Below, in pieces: positions 34,830-44,863 of a stretch of DNA of 64,000 bases. The notes beneath the pieces were generated by a model. It saw only the letters and a program-made list of their open reading frames with translations, was not told the DNA's origin and searched no databases. Positions within the stretch are counted from its first letter, which is position 1. Each line of letters opens with the position of its first letter. This DNA comes from Candidatus Zixiibacteriota bacterium (GTDB lineage: Bacteria > Zixibacteria > MSB-5A5 > GN15 > FEB-12), in assembly GCA_024278935.1 (NCBI GenBank), contig JAJRSF010000024.1, positions 30,877-94,876 of the forward strand, in the 5' to 3' direction. The translations under genes and the position numbers were made by a program.

Positions 34830-35287
34830 ACAACAGAGAAAAATTGATTGCCGATATTTCAGTTGCCGTTACTGATTTAAAAACTGAACAAGAAGTTTTA
34901 GAAGTTTCGATCAATCTGATTGATAGTTTTTCAGATGGCTATAACTGGACAGGTTATTATATGCTGGTTGGTGACCATCTAGAAGTCGGTCCGTATGTGG
35001 GTCCCGAGACGCCTCATACAAAGATTGAATTGAACGCAGGTATCTGCGGTGCGGCTGTTTCGCAACGACAGTCAATAGTGGTTGACGATGTAAATGCTGA
35101 TCCTCGATTTTTGGCTTGTTCCATTTCTACAAAATCTGAAATTGTCGTTCCGCTTATGGATGGCGAAGTTTGCATTGGTGAGCTTGATATTGATTCAAAC
35201 AAGCCGGCATTTTTTACAGACGATGATAAACAGATGCTTGAAAAAATTGCAACTATAGTTGTAGTAAAGTTAAAATCTATAAATTGA
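34826..35287 (+). CDS. GAF protein of the free methionine-(R)-sulfoxide reductase type
   Basis: The 153-residue GAF domain resembles fRMsr/MsrC: NWTGYYML, VGPYVG, GICGAAVSQRQSIVVDDV, FLACSISTKSEIVVPL and CIGELDIDS. Two cysteines at family positions (GICG and LAC) are present; the third reactive Cys is not obvious. If active it would reduce free methionine sulfoxide. Related GAF proteins only bind ligands, so the activity is a suggestion. It is coupled to the UroD-like gene by a four-base overlap. Confidence 0.75.
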   Translation: MNNREKLIADISVAVTDLKTEQEVLEVSINLIDSFSDGYNWTGYYMLVGDHLEVGPYVGPETPHTKIELNAGICGAAVSQRQSIVVDDVNADPRFLACSISTKSEIVVPLMDGEVCIGELDIDSNKPAFFTDDDKQMLEKIATIVVVKLKSIN

Positions 35288-35310
35288 AAAATTAGAACAA
35301 AGGAGTTCGT

Positions 35311-35463
35311 ATGTTTTTAGGAGTCTTATTATTGTTGATGGGGTTTGTGATGCTTTTGGAAAAATTAGGATTTATTTATGGAGATTTTTCTGACTTTATA
35401 GTACCAATCGGTTTGGTTGCCTTGGGAGCATCGATGATTTTTGATAAGAAAAATAAATGTTAG
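35311..35463 (+). CDS. Small two-helix membrane protein
   Basis: This 50-residue gene starts at ATG 35311 with AAAGGAG seven bases upstream and stops immediately before the BlaI-like ATG. The product is FLGVLLLLMGFVMLLEKLG, a short polar turn with FIYGDFSDF, and a second helix (FIVPIGLVALGASMIF), ending in a basic tail. The pattern resembles the LiaF/DUF5668-type transmembrane hairpin. The strong ribosome-binding site and tight spacing make it a real gene despite its size. Confidence 0.7.
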   Translation: MFLGVLLLLMGFVMLLEKLGFIYGDFSDFIVPIGLVALGASMIFDKKNKC

Positions 35464-35781
35464 ATGTCTGAAACACATTTTTATTTTAATCCAAACGAAA
35501 AAGGTCTTACTGTATTCTTAGGTAAAACAGAGTCTAAACTTATGGAAATCGCATGGGAGCATAAGAACATCAGTGTCAAAACTGCTCTGTTTCACCTGCC
35601 TGAAAAAGATAAGCCGGCATACACAACTGTCATGACTATTTTGAGTCGGATGGCTGATAAGAATTTATTACTCAGAGAAAAAGATGGCAGGTCTTTTTTG
35701 TACAGACCAGCATTAACGAAGAAACAATTTTTAGCTCAGAAAATCTCACAAATCAAGAGCTGTTTACAACAATTCAAATAA
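35464..35781 (+). CDS. BlaI/MecI/CopY-type winged-helix repressor
   Basis: The 105-residue protein has the penicillinase-repressor fold: LTVFLGKTESKLMEIAWEH, a helix starting SVKTALFHL, the recognition helix YTTVMTILSRMADKNLL and the wing REKDGRSFLYRPAL. BlaI-type proteins are dimeric repressors usually cut by a BlaR1/MecR1 membrane protease; no such gene is next to it. The C-terminal dimerisation helix is short. It starts directly after the stop of the small membrane protein, so it is translated by coupling. Confidence 0.82.
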   Translation: MSETHFYFNPNEKGLTVFLGKTESKLMEIAWEHKNISVKTALFHLPEKDKPAYTTVMTILSRMADKNLLLREKDGRSFLYRPALTKKQFLAQKISQIKSCLQQFK

Positions 35782-35812
35782 TCATTTTGTCTATCTGACC
35801 GATAGAATATAT

Positions 35813-36574
35813 ATGAAAAAAGTTATACTTCTGATATATCTATTTAGCATTTGCCTGAGTTTGCAAGCCTCAAACTTTGTCGATTTGGGCAAAGAGATTC
35901 GGATCCCACTTCCTAAGAATTGGCAAGTAGCAGGAGATAGTGGCTTCTATCCATTTCAAATAATCAATGACGCACTCACCGCTGAGTTATTGATATATAA
36001 ATCAATAATAGATAAATCCGAAGCTATCCACACTAACCAAGAATTGAAAGAGTCTGTTGATATAATAATTTCTGATATTATAATGACACTTCCCGAGGCA
36101 AAGTTATTATCAAGCACCGGAAAGATAGATGATAATAGAGCAATTTTCTCATTGGACTTTATTTCGGTAGATACAATTACAAACGGACAGATTCATCATC
36201 GTTTAAATGGCTACTTGTATGATCATCCGAACGGTGAGCAAATTTTGTTTACACTGTGGGGAAAGACTAGTAATAGTTCTAAAGATTTATTGCACAAAGA
36301 AATTTTACTGATGCAAAATAATTTTTCATTCTATGGCGAGTCTAACGGCAGACTATTTCAAACAAACAGTGATGTTGATTGGAAAGTTTTAGTAGTTATT
36401 CTGGTTCTGATTTTAGCTGTTTTATTATTTTTCAGAAAGCATAAAGCGATAGAATCAATTCAGTTTTCAGAGGATTCACATTTTTGGCGATGTTCGTGTG
36501 TACGGCAAAACCATATGAATAATCTGCTTTGCAAAAGATGCGGTCAGCAAAACAATATTAAAGAGTCGGTTTAG
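35813..36574 (+). CDS. Exported membrane-anchored protein with C-terminal zinc motif
   Basis: The 253-residue product has a signal peptide (ending SLQAS), an alpha/beta extracytoplasmic domain (20-190), one TM helix (about 195-213, VLVVILVLILAVLLFF) and a cytoplasmic tail with FWRCSC followed ten residues later by CKRCG, resembling a RanBP2-type or zinc-ribbon finger. The topology suggests a sensor or a membrane-bound partner of the BlaI-like repressor just upstream (31 bases). It overlaps the convergent mce gene by 17 bases. Confidence 0.65.
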   Translation: MKKVILLIYLFSICLSLQASNFVDLGKEIRIPLPKNWQVAGDSGFYPFQIINDALTAELLIYKSIIDKSEAIHTNQELKESVDIIISDIIMTLPEAKLLSSTGKIDDNRAIFSLDFISVDTITNGQIHHRLNGYLYDHPNGEQILFTLWGKTSNSSKDLLHKEILLMQNNFSFYGESNGRLFQTNSDVDWKVLVVILVLILAVLLFFRKHKAIESIQFSEDSHFWRCSCVRQNHMNNLLCKRCGQQNNIKESV

Positions 36575-36986
36575 GGAACTCTTCAAGTTCTATTAAAACG
36601 CCATTCATATCTTTTGGCTGTATGAAAGCAATTTTATTTCCATCAGCACCAATTCGAGGAACTTCATCAATTAGACGAACACCCTCTGCTTTTAATTCAG
36701 CAAGTTTTTTTTCGATATCCTCAACATAGATACAAACATGATGCAACCCCTCACCTTTTGAATCAAGAAACTTCGCAATAGGAGAGTCATCTGTAGATGG
36801 TGCGACCAGTTCAATTCTGGCACCTCCACCACAACATCCACCTTTGAAGATAGCAGCTTTTACTTTTTGGTCTGCAACATCATGAATAGCAGGGTTGTCA
36901 TCTCCAATAAGCAAAGAGTATTTTTTGAGTGCTTTTTCAAAGTCTTTGACTGCGATTCCAACATGAGAAATTAGCGGAATATCCAT
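36558..36986 (-). CDS. mce: Methylmalonyl-CoA epimerase
   Basis: The enzyme interconverts (S)- and (R)-methylmalonyl-CoA between the carboxylase and the mutase. The 142-residue VOC-fold protein shows ISHVGIAVKDFEKAL with a metal His, RIELVAP with the Glu, GLHHVCIYVEDI with the second His, and VLIELEE with the last Glu, in the family's order. A short Cys/Gly-rich insert (GGCCGGGA) precedes RIELV. Its ATG overlaps the stop of the upstream lipoprotein gene. It is the last gene of the propionate cluster. Confidence 0.93.
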   Translation of the reverse strand: MDIPLISHVGIAVKDFEKALKKYSLLIGDDNPAIHDVADQKVKAAIFKGGCCGGGARIELVAPSTDDSPIAKFLDSKGEGLHHVCIYVEDIEKKLAELKAEGVRLIDEVPRIGADGNKIAFIQPKDMNGVLIELEEFPKPTL

Positions 36987-37558
36987 TATTCATCTTCCCA
37001 ATTTGATGCTTCTTCGGCTTGTCTGATAAGGTCTTCATACTCAAGTTGGTTTTTAATAACAGAGATAGTCGGTTTAATCCATTTATCATTATGATAATAA
37101 ACGATGAGTCTTTGTTCTGTCATTTCTTGAATTTTGTCTTCAGCAAATTTGAGTTCTATAGTTACCCATGCCAAGGCAGAGTCATGGGCAAACATTTCCA
37201 GTGAATCAACTTCCAATGAGATAACTTCGCCGGGAGCATGATAGGTAATCTGCGCATATGTAAGATATTTATCAAATGAATGTTCATCTGTATAATAAGA
37301 AAATTCATTTTCATACAATCCAGAATTATCAAAATAAAGAAGACGTTCCATTGCTTCCCATAGAGAAGCTTGGATAGTGTCTTGAACCGTTAAAAGCTCT
37401 TTTGGTATATAGCTTGAGTCGACTATCTCTTGTTGAGTCGCGACATCAGTATTTTCAGAACTCTCTTTATTTGATGTGTCGTTTGAACATCCTATAAATA
37501 TTAATAAAAAAGAAAATATTATGGATACTAGCGGTATATTCTTATAAATGTTTTTCAT
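36986..37558 (-). CDS. Probable lipoprotein inside the propionate cluster
   Basis: The ATG at 37558 (GGGTG seven bases upstream) gives a 190-residue product with signal segment [12 protein letters not shown], a possible lipobox (FIGC), and then a Ser/Asn/Glu-rich linker. The globular part (about 60-180) is alpha/beta with [17 protein letters not shown] and [12 protein letters not shown], resembling NTF2/DUF4878-like small exported domains. It overlaps the end of the mutase gene by 17 bases and abuts mce. Nothing links it to propionate metabolism except co-transcription. Confidence 0.72.
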   Translation of the reverse strand: MKNIYKNIPLVSIIFSFLLIFIGCSNDTSNKESSENTDVATQQEIVDSSYIPKELLTVQDTIQASLWEAMERLLYFDNSGLYENEFSYYTDEHSFDKYLTYAQITYHAPGEVISLEVDSLEMFAHDSALAWVTIELKFAEDKIQEMTEQRLIVYYHNDKWIKPTISVIKNQLEYEDLIRQAEEASNWEDE

Positions 37559-39119
37559 GATATTCACCCCATACGTCTCGTAGTGCATTTGCTATTTCTC
37601 CAACGGTTGCATAATTTTCTACTGCTTCAATTACATAAGGTACAATATTTTTATTCCCTTTGGCAACTTCTTTAAGTTGCTTGAGTTGTGCTTGTACTAT
37701 TTTGTTGTCACGTCTTGCTTTGAGAGCAGTTAGTTTTTCAACTTGCTCTTTTTCCAGATTTGGATCAACTTTTAAGATATCCGGAATTTGTGGTGATGTT
37801 GTTTGAAATTTATTTATACCAACAACAGTGATATCTTCTTTTTCAATATCTTTTTGATATGTATATGCCGACCGAGCTATTTCATCACGAAAATAACCTG
37901 TTTCAATACAAGCGACCGAGCCATCTTTCTCTTCAATTTCATCAAGAAGTTTTTGAATTTTAACTTCAAGTTCTTTTGAGAGAAATTCCATGTAGTAAGA
38001 ACCTGCCAAAGGGTCGGCAGTATCGGCGACACCGTTTTCATAGGCGAGTACTTGTTGAGTACGAAGAGCGATCTCTGCGGATTTTTCTGTTGGCAAACCA
38101 AGGGCTTCATCGAATGAATTTGTATGCAGCGACTGTGTTCCGCCTAAAATTGCTGCCAGTGCTTGCATCGTTGTACGAATAATATTGTTCTCCGGTTGCT
38201 GTGCGGTAAGAGTTGAACCACCAGTTTGGGTATGGAACCGAAGAAGCAACGCTTTTGGATTGGTTGCTTTAAATTTATCCTTCATAATGTTTGCCCAGAA
38301 TTTGCGAGCAAGACGGAACTTGGCAACCTCTTCAAAAAGATTTGAATGCGACGCAAAGAAAAACGAAAGACGTGGAGCGAATTCGTTTACATCGAGTCCT
38401 GCTGTAATCGCAGCTTTCACATAGGCGATCCCGTTTGACAAAGTAAAGGCAACTTCCTGAGCTGCGGTAGAACCTGCTTCACGAATGTGGTAACCGGAGA
38501 TTGAAATTGTGTTAAACTTCGGAAGGTTTTCTTTGGCGTAATCAAAAATATCGGTAATTATTCGCATGGATGGCGAAGGCGGATAGATATAAGTTCCTCG
38601 AGCTATAAATTCTTTTAAGATATCATTCTGAATTGTACCCATCAGTTTTTCTTGCGGTACACCCTGCTTTTTCCCGGCTGAAATATATAGAGCCAGCAAA
38701 ATAACGGCAGTCGAATTTATTGTCATAGAGGTTGAAACTTTATCAAGCGGGATGCCGTCAAAAAGTGTTTCCATATCTTCAAGCGAATCAATGGCAACCC
38801 CTGTACGACCAACTTCACCCTTTGCCATTGGGTGATCAGAGTCATAACCGATTTGTGTTGCTAAATCAAAGGCAATCGATAGACCTGTCTGACCTTGTTC
38901 AAGCAAATATTTATACCGTTTGTTGGATTCAACAGCAGTTCCGAAGCCAGTATATTGTCGCATTGTCCAGAATCGTCCCCGATACATATTGGGATAGACG
39001 CCACGTGTGTATGGAAATTCGCCAGGCAATGATGGTGAGTTGTCAGGAAGGGTGACGTCATCAGGATGAATCGAAATTGGAATTTCAATATCGGAAGTTG
39101 TCTTTTTCATATCACTCAT
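37542..39119 (-). CDS. mcmA: Methylmalonyl-CoA mutase, large (catalytic) subunit
   Basis: This 525-residue protein is the acyl-CoA-binding TIM barrel of the split mutase, converting (R)-methylmalonyl-CoA to succinyl-CoA with adenosylcobalamin bound by a separate small subunit. Motifs are [52 protein letters not shown] with the catalytic His, and LTAQQPENN. The carboxylate-binding Arg is present in [12 protein letters not shown], which supports methylmalonyl-CoA as substrate. ATG 39119 lies inside the end of the biotin-carrier gene, with GGAG ten bases upstream. The B12 domain is absent, as usual for this type. Confidence 0.92.
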   Translation of the reverse strand: MSDMKKTTSDIEIPISIHPDDVTLPDNSPSLPGEFPYTRGVYPNMYRGRFWTMRQYTGFGTAVESNKRYKYLLEQGQTGLSIAFDLATQIGYDSDHPMAKGEVGRTGVAIDSLEDMETLFDGIPLDKVSTSMTINSTAVILLALYISAGKKQGVPQEKLMGTIQNDILKEFIARGTYIYPPSPSMRIITDIFDYAKENLPKFNTISISGYHIREAGSTAAQEVAFTLSNGIAYVKAAITAGLDVNEFAPRLSFFFASHSNLFEEVAKFRLARKFWANIMKDKFKATNPKALLLRFHTQTGGSTLTAQQPENNIIRTTMQALAAILGGTQSLHTNSFDEALGLPTEKSAEIALRTQQVLAYENGVADTADPLAGSYYMEFLSKELEVKIQKLLDEIEEKDGSVACIETGYFRDEIARSAYTYQKDIEKEDITVVGINKFQTTSPQIPDILKVDPNLEKEQVEKLTALKARRDNKIVQAQLKQLKEVAKGNKNIVPYVIEAVENYATVGEIANALRDVWGEYHEKHL

Positions 39120-39630
39120 TTTTAGCAAACTCCAAAATCAAGTCACCCTTTTCAACCGACTGTCCGGCATCAATAGCAATACTTTCGATAACGGCATCAC
39201 CTGATGCTTTGATAACATTTTCCATTTTCATTGCTTCAATGATTACCAGTGGGTCACCTTTTTTAACTGTGTCACCAACGGCGACTTTGAATTCTAAAAC
39301 TAAACCCGGCATAGGTGCTTTGAGGGACAGATCCATCTTGGCAGTTGACGACATGCCTGCTTTTTTCTTGAGCTGGGCAAGATTATAATTTTCAATCTCA
39401 ACCGGAATCTCTTGTCCTAAAACAAATACTGTTTTAGCGTTGTCATAGCCATTAGAACGAACATCAACTTCAAATGATTTATTGTTCAAAAGCATTATCG
39501 AACGACTGTCGGCGAGTTGGTGCGACTCGATTATAACTTCTTTGCCGTTTATCGTTGCATAATATTTTTCTGACTTATATTCGATGTCAATATCAAATTC
39601 TTTGTCATCTATTTTAACTGAGTAACGCAT
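39112..39630 (-). CDS. Biotin carboxyl carrier subunit
   Basis: From ATG 39630 (GGGGGA upstream) the 172-residue protein has an N-terminal beta domain (1-95) and a C-terminal biotinyl domain (about 100-172) with the biotinylation motif EAMKMEN and flanking [14 protein letters not shown] and [11 protein letters not shown]. It carries carboxybiotin from the biotin carboxylase to the carboxyltransferase of propionyl- or acetyl-CoA carboxylase. It overlaps the carboxylase stop (TAATG) and the mutase start. Confidence 0.92.
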   Translation of the reverse strand: MRYSVKIDDKEFDIDIEYKSEKYYATINGKEVIIESHQLADSRSIMLLNNKSFEVDVRSNGYDNAKTVFVLGQEIPVEIENYNLAQLKKKAGMSSTAKMDLSLKAPMPGLVLEFKVAVGDTVKKGDPLVIIEAMKMENVIKASGDAVIESIAIDAGQSVEKGDLILEFAKNE

Positions 39631-41152
39631 TAAGAGTTCCCCCCTAATCTTTTGACTGCTTGTTTCCGATGATGATTTTTCCATTCGGACTGTTTGTTAT
39701 TATTATCTTCTGATAAAAGAATTTTTCGTTCGTTAATAAAAGTATCAACAGCAACAGCGAGTGCTGCTTGCTCTTTGAGTTCATCACTCAGAATAACAAA
39801 ATTGTGGTCAGGGTATTCTTCATTGATAAAAGCTGTCGAAATATCACCGCTTATAAATTTTTCATTATCCATTACTACACGACAAAAACCGATTGTCGTT
39901 TTTAAACCAGACACACGGTATTCTTCGAGGGCTCGTTTACATCGTTCGATAGCCTCGGTACGATCTTTTCCCCAGACAATCATTTTAGCAATCATTGGGT
40001 CATAGTAAATCGGAACTTCAGAATAAATGACAACGCCTGAATCAACCCGCACGCCAGGACCAGCCGGGAGTCGGTAATTTTTGAGTACGCCTGTACATGG
40101 CATAAAATTTTGCTGTGGGTCTTCAGCACAAATTCGGCACTCGATAGAATGTCCGTTGATGCCGATATCGTCTTGGGTAAGGGTCAGCTTGGCACCCTCG
40201 GCGACGGCGATCTGTTCTTTTACTAAGTCAACTCCAGTGACAAGTTCTGTGACAGGATGCTCGACTTGGAGTCGCGTGTTTACTTCTAAGAAGTAATACG
40301 ACATATCTTCATCAACCATAAACTCGACCGTTCCCGCACCGACATAATGTGTCTCTTTGCAAATACGAAGGGCAGCGTCGCCCATCTCTTTGCGAAGTTC
40401 AGGAGTCATCACAGGTGATGGGGATTCTTCGATAAGTTTTTGGTGGCGTCGTTGGATAGAACATTCACGTTCGTTCAGATGTATACCATTGCCATGTTGG
40501 TCGGTCAAAATTTGTATTTCGATATGACGAGGGCGTAATAAATATTTTCCTATGTATACCCGACCATCACCAAAAGCAGAGATTGCCTCTGAAGCTGCCC
40601 GTTTGAGACCCTCTTCGAAATCTTCAGGTTTTTCAACAACCCGCATACCTTTACCACCACCACCTGCGGCAGCTTTGACAAGAATAGGATATCCGATTTC
40701 ATCAGCTTTGATAAGAGCATCTTGCATATTTTCATTATCAAATTCACAACCGGGAACCAAAGGCATATCAGATGCGATAGCTACTTTGCGAGCCTCTAAT
40801 TTGTCACCGAGTAGTCTGATTGTTTCAGGTTTTGGTCCGATGAAAATTATGTTTTCGTCGATACACCGCTGGGCAAACTCGGCATTCTCTGCGAGGAACC
40901 CATAGCCGGGATGGATTGCATCGGCACCTGAATCTTTGGCAGCTTTGATAATATTGTCTTGTACGAGATATGATTCTGATGACGGTGAAGCTCCGATATG
41001 GAAAGCTTCGTCTGCCATGCGAACATGGTATGCCGATGCGTCAGCATCGGAGAAAACTGCGACCGATGTAATGCCGATGTCACGACAGGCACGGATAATG
41101 CGAACGGCTATTTCGCCACGGTTCGCTATAAGTATTTTTTTATTTTTTTCAT
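39630..41152 (-). CDS. Propionyl/acetyl-CoA carboxylase, biotin carboxylase subunit, frameshifted near the start
   Basis: The subunit charges biotin with CO2 using ATP. The long frame (to 41018) shows HPGYGFLAENAEFA, AAAGGGGKGMRVV, RDRTE-type linker, EMNTRLQVEH variant (EVNTRLQVEHPVTE) and IECRICAEDP. Upstream in the same frame the expected N-terminus LIANRGEIAVRIIRA continues, but it has no start codon. The natural start is ATG 41152 (GGGGGAG upstream), followed by two A7 runs; one extra A in the second run (41135-41141) gives MKKIKKILIANRGE and an intact 507-residue enzyme. The gene is complete otherwise. Confidence 0.88.
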
Positions 41153-41165
41153 ATTATCTCCCCCC

Positions 41166-42716
41166 CTACAATGGGATGTTGCCATGTTTTTTTGGAGGGT
41201 TAGAATCCTGTTTTGTCTCAAGCATTTCAAAAGCACGTATCAAACGAGGACGAGTTGTCTTTGGCTCGATAACATCATCGACATATCCACGAGAAGCAGC
41301 GTTAAACGGATTGGCAAATTCTGTTTGGTAATCATCGGTGAGTTCTTGCAGTTTAGCTTCCGGGTCATCGGAATCAGAAATAACTTTTTTGAAAATAATT
41401 TCGACAGCACCCTTGGAACCCATCACCGCAATTTCCGCAGTTGGCCAAGCGTAGTTCATGTCGCCACGGACATGTTTTGAATTCATAACATCATAGGCAC
41501 CACCGTAAGCTTTGCGAGTGATGACTGTAATTTTAGGAACGGTCGCTTCGCAGTAGGCATACAAAAGTTTGGCACCATTTTTGATAATCCCACCATGCTC
41601 TTGGTCGACACCCGGCAAGAAACCCGGGACATCTTCGAGAGTAAGAAGCGGAATATTGAAAGCATCGCAGAACCGAATAAGACGGGCAGCTTTGATAGAT
41701 GAATCAGAGTCAAGCACGCCAGCCATTACTGCCGGTTGGTTGCCGATGATTCCGATAGAACGTCCGCCAAGATGTGCGAAGCCGACAAGTATGTTTTGTG
41801 CGAAGTCAGCATGTACTTCGAAGAAAGAACCTTTGTCAACGATAGAGCCGATGACATCTTTCATATCGTATGGTTGGTTTGGATTTTCAGGAATAATTTT
41901 ATTTAGTGATTCATCTTCACGAGTAAGTGGGTCGGTGCATTCGACAAATGGCGGATCTTCTAAATTATTTTGTGGAACGTAACGCATCATCTGTTTGAGT
42001 TTGGTAATTGTATCCGCTTCATTTTCACAAGCGAAGTGTGCGACGCCTGATTTTGATGCGTGGACTATTGCTCCACCGAGTTCTTCGGATGTTACATCTT
42101 CGTGGGTCACAGTCTTGACAACGTTTGGTCCTGTGACAAACATATACGATGTGTTTTTTGTCATAAAAGTGAAGTCGGTTATTGCAGGAGAGTATACCGC
42201 ACCACCGGCACAAGGTCCGAGGATGAGAGATATCTGCGGAATGACACCCGAGGCTAAAGTGTTGAGAAGAAAAATATCTGCGTAGCCACCAAGCGAAACA
42301 ACGCCCTCTTGAATCCGAGCACCGCCGGAGTCATTGAGACCGATAACAGTGGCGCCAACTTTCATAGCCATTTCCATAATCTTACAAATTTTTTCGGCAT
42401 GTGCTTCTGATAAAGAACCACCAAAGACAGTGAAATCTTGCGAGAAGATATAGGTTATGCGTCCGTTAATTTTACCGCACCCGGTAATGACACCATCGCC
42501 TAAGAATTTTTGTTTTTCAAGTCCGAACTGATGAGAACGGTGGGTGACAAACATATCGAACTCTTCAAATGAATTTTCATCAACCAAAAGTTCAATCCGT
42601 TCACGGGCGGTAAGTTTACCTTTTTTGTGTTGCGATTCAATTCTTTTTTCACCACCGCCAAGCTTGGCTTTGGTTCGCATTTCTTCGAGTTTATTTAGTT
42701 TTTCTTCAAGTGACAT
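41166..42716 (-). CDS. pccB: Propionyl-CoA carboxylase carboxyltransferase subunit
   Basis: The crotonase-fold subunit moves CO2 from carboxybiotin to propionyl-CoA. The 516-residue protein shows [53 protein letters not shown], and in the second half [30 protein letters not shown] and [17 protein letters not shown], all typical of propionyl-CoA carboxylase beta chains. AGAGA precedes the ATG. It lies 13 bases upstream of the biotin carboxylase gene. Acetyl-CoA cannot be excluded as a second substrate. Confidence 0.95.
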   Translation of the reverse strand: MSLEEKLNKLEEMRTKAKLGGGEKRIESQHKKGKLTARERIELLVDENSFEEFDMFVTHRSHQFGLEKQKFLGDGVITGCGKINGRITYIFSQDFTVFGGSLSEAHAEKICKIMEMAMKVGATVIGLNDSGGARIQEGVVSLGGYADIFLLNTLASGVIPQISLILGPCAGGAVYSPAITDFTFMTKNTSYMFVTGPNVVKTVTHEDVTSEELGGAIVHASKSGVAHFACENEADTITKLKQMMRYVPQNNLEDPPFVECTDPLTREDESLNKIIPENPNQPYDMKDVIGSIVDKGSFFEVHADFAQNILVGFAHLGGRSIGIIGNQPAVMAGVLDSDSSIKAARLIRFCDAFNIPLLTLEDVPGFLPGVDQEHGGIIKNGAKLLYAYCEATVPKITVITRKAYGGAYDVMNSKHVRGDMNYAWPTAEIAVMGSKGAVEIIFKKVISDSDDPEAKLQELTDDYQTEFANPFNAASRGYVDDVIEPKTTRPRLIRAFEMLETKQDSNPPKKHGNIPL

Positions 42717-42748
42717 TTTGTATCTCTTTATTAAAAAGATTTTTTATA

Positions 42749-42845
42749 GACAGGGTAATGCCCTGTCGCTACGATGACTCAACGGAACAGGCAAGCCTGT
42801 TCCCTACAAACATTTTGTCGGAACCAGATCGGTTACGACCTACTA
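42749..42845. repeat. Palindromic repeat pair between pccB and the MBL gene
   Basis: GACAGGG/CCCTGTC (42749-42767) is followed by a perfect copy of the dispersed element, GGAACAGGC-AA-GCCTGTTCC (42784-42803), then CTACAA. It splits an otherwise closely packed operon, leaving about 130 bases between the two genes. Confidence 0.7.
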
Positions 42846-42847
42846 TT

Positions 42848-43684
42848 TTAACCGTCTACTTTTTCAATGTTGAATCTTTTGCCATCTGCTTTTACTTTTG
42901 CAAATGGATTATTTTTATCATGGTCAAATGCCATGATAACATTGTCGTTTAAAATCTCAGGTAATTTTTTTCTTTTTATTTCCATCGTATCAAGCGGATA
43001 TAAATCGGATGCGGAATTAAATGCAAGCGGCAAGTGTGTTGCCGCCATAAAAATATCCGCATAATAAAAAACTTTTTGTCCGTCTGATTCCATTTCAATG
43101 GCAAAGTGTCCTGCGGTATGTCCACCAGTGTGGACTAAATTTATTCCCGGGAAGAGTTCATAGTTGCCATCAATCAGTTGCAACTGCCCGGCATCTTTTA
43201 TAGCGTAGTATCGGTCGGGAATGTAGACAGCCGATGTTCGTTCGTTAGGATGCGTGGCAACTTCAAATTCAGTTTGTGAAACAACGTAAGTGGCGTTTTT
43301 AAAACGTGGTACAAATTTTTCATCGTCAAGTTTAACAGCACCACCGGCGTGGTCGGTATGTAAATGAGTGAGGATGACATAGTCGATATCATCTTCTGTG
43401 AGACCAATAGATTGTAATCCTTCAGTCATGGTTGACTCACCAACTGTTCCGTAGATTTTCTTTTCTATGTCAGTTAATGTATCGCCCAAGCCAGTATCGA
43501 AAATAAAAATTTTGCCGTGAGCTTTTAGGACAAACAGATTGCATACCATTTCGATCAGATTATTTTCGTCAGGTTTGGCAAGTTTTTGCCACATGGTACG
43601 AGGGATAACCCCAAACATAGAACCTCCGTCGAGTTTAAAATTATGCTCGACGAAGGTTTTAATTTCAAAATCACCAAATTTCAT
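42848..43684 (-). CDS. MBL-fold metallo-hydrolase
   Basis: The 278-residue protein has the metallo-beta-lactamase signature THLHTDHAGG, a later metal His (GGHTAGHFAIE), the bridging Asp (FYYADIF) and a C-terminal His in FDHDKN. It resembles the AttM/AiiB-type lactonase group, but members also hydrolyse other esters and thioesters. Its ATG overlaps the stop of the acyl-CoA dehydrogenase (TAATG), so a thioester or lactone formed in acyl-CoA breakdown is a plausible substrate. This is inference. Confidence 0.85.
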   Translation of the reverse strand: MKFGDFEIKTFVEHNFKLDGGSMFGVIPRTMWQKLAKPDENNLIEMVCNLFVLKAHGKIFIFDTGLGDTLTDIEKKIYGTVGESTMTEGLQSIGLTEDDIDYVILTHLHTDHAGGAVKLDDEKFVPRFKNATYVVSQTEFEVATHPNERTSAVYIPDRYYAIKDAGQLQLIDGNYELFPGINLVHTGGHTAGHFAIEMESDGQKVFYYADIFMAATHLPLAFNSASDLYPLDTMEIKRKKLPEILNDNVIMAFDHDKNNPFAKVKADGKRFNIEKVDG

Positions 43685-44826
43685 TAGCGACCTATAACAG
43701 AGCCTGCTATAACGAGACGCTGAACCTCTGAGGTACCTTCATAAATTTCAAGGACTCTTTGGTCACGGTAGAATTTCTCGATAGTTGAGAACTCACCGAT
43801 ATATCCGTAGCCTGCGTGGATCTGCATTGCTTTTTGACAGCAGAAATTTGCAGTTTCAGAAGAATACAATTTCGCCATGGCAGCTGCGGTAGAATATTTT
43901 TCTTCTTTATCTTGCAATTGAGCAGCTTTGTATGTCAACGCTCTGGCAGCTTCAACACGAGTTGCCATATCAGCGATCATCCATTGAATAGCTTGTAGCT
44001 TTGCAATCGGCGCACCAAAAGCAATACGTTTTTTTGCGTAGGCAATAGAATCATCAAGCATTCTTTGAGCAAGACCTAAACCTTGAGCAGCAACACCAAC
44101 ACGAGCAGAGTCGAGAGTAATCATTGCGTAGCGGAAGCCACGACCTGTATCACCAAGTAAGTTTGCTGTTGGAACACGAACATCTTTTATAATAATTTCG
44201 CCGGTTGTTGCAGCACGCATACCCATTTTATTTACAAGAGTACGTCCCTTCCAACCCGGGTCGTCTGTTTCAACTAAGATAGCAGAAAGTTTTGGTTTGC
44301 CTTCGATTTTACAGAAAAGAACTGCGACATCAGCAGCATCACCATGCATGATAAATATTTTCTCACCATTGATAACATAATCGTCACCATCTTCAACTGC
44401 GACAGTAGAAAGATTGGATGCATCGGAACCTGCGTTGCGTTCTGTTAGAACAAATGCTGGAACGATTTCGCCGGCGGCACATTTTGGTACAAATTTTTTC
44501 TTTTGTTCATCATTGGCGAAATAAATGATAGGATATGTTGCAAGTTCGCCAACAGCAGTTAAAAGTCCGACAGCAGGGTCATGGTAGCAAAGTTCTTCGA
44601 GCAAAGTAATATACTCAAGATGTGATTTTCCTGAACCGCCAAATTCTTTAGGCATGCCAAATCCGATAAATCCGGCTTTACCAAGTTTGCCATAAAGCTC
44701 TCTTGGGAACTTCCGAGGTTCCGGCATTTGGTCTAATTCACGAGTGATAGGATAGATTTCTTTGTCAGCAAAAGCTTTGACAAGATCACGAACTTCCTGT
44801 TGTTTTGGATCTACGTTTTTGTTCAT
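43684..44826 (-). CDS. Acyl-CoA dehydrogenase
   Basis: The flavoenzyme removes two hydrogens from an acyl-CoA. The 380-residue length, FVLTERNAGSDAS and YVINGEKIFIMHGDAADVAV, RVGVAAQGLGLAQRMLD, and QIHAGYGYIGEFSTIEKFYRD followed by RVLEIYEGTSEVQRLVIAG are all classical; the catalytic base corresponds to the Glu of IYEGTSE. GGGAGA precedes the ATG. Its place next to a cobalamin subunit and an isobutyryl-type mutase suggests a short or branched acyl-CoA as substrate. Confidence 0.93.
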   Translation of the reverse strand: MNKNVDPKQQEVRDLVKAFADKEIYPITRELDQMPEPRKFPRELYGKLGKAGFIGFGMPKEFGGSGKSHLEYITLLEELCYHDPAVGLLTAVGELATYPIIYFANDEQKKKFVPKCAAGEIVPAFVLTERNAGSDASNLSTVAVEDGDDYVINGEKIFIMHGDAADVAVLFCKIEGKPKLSAILVETDDPGWKGRTLVNKMGMRAATTGEIIIKDVRVPTANLLGDTGRGFRYAMITLDSARVGVAAQGLGLAQRMLDDSIAYAKKRIAFGAPIAKLQAIQWMIADMATRVEAARALTYKAAQLQDKEEKYSTAAAMAKLYSSETANFCCQKAMQIHAGYGYIGEFSTIEKFYRDQRVLEIYEGTSEVQRLVIAGSVIGR

Positions 44827-44863
44827 ATTATCTCCCTGAGACAACTATAAAATTATGATTAAG

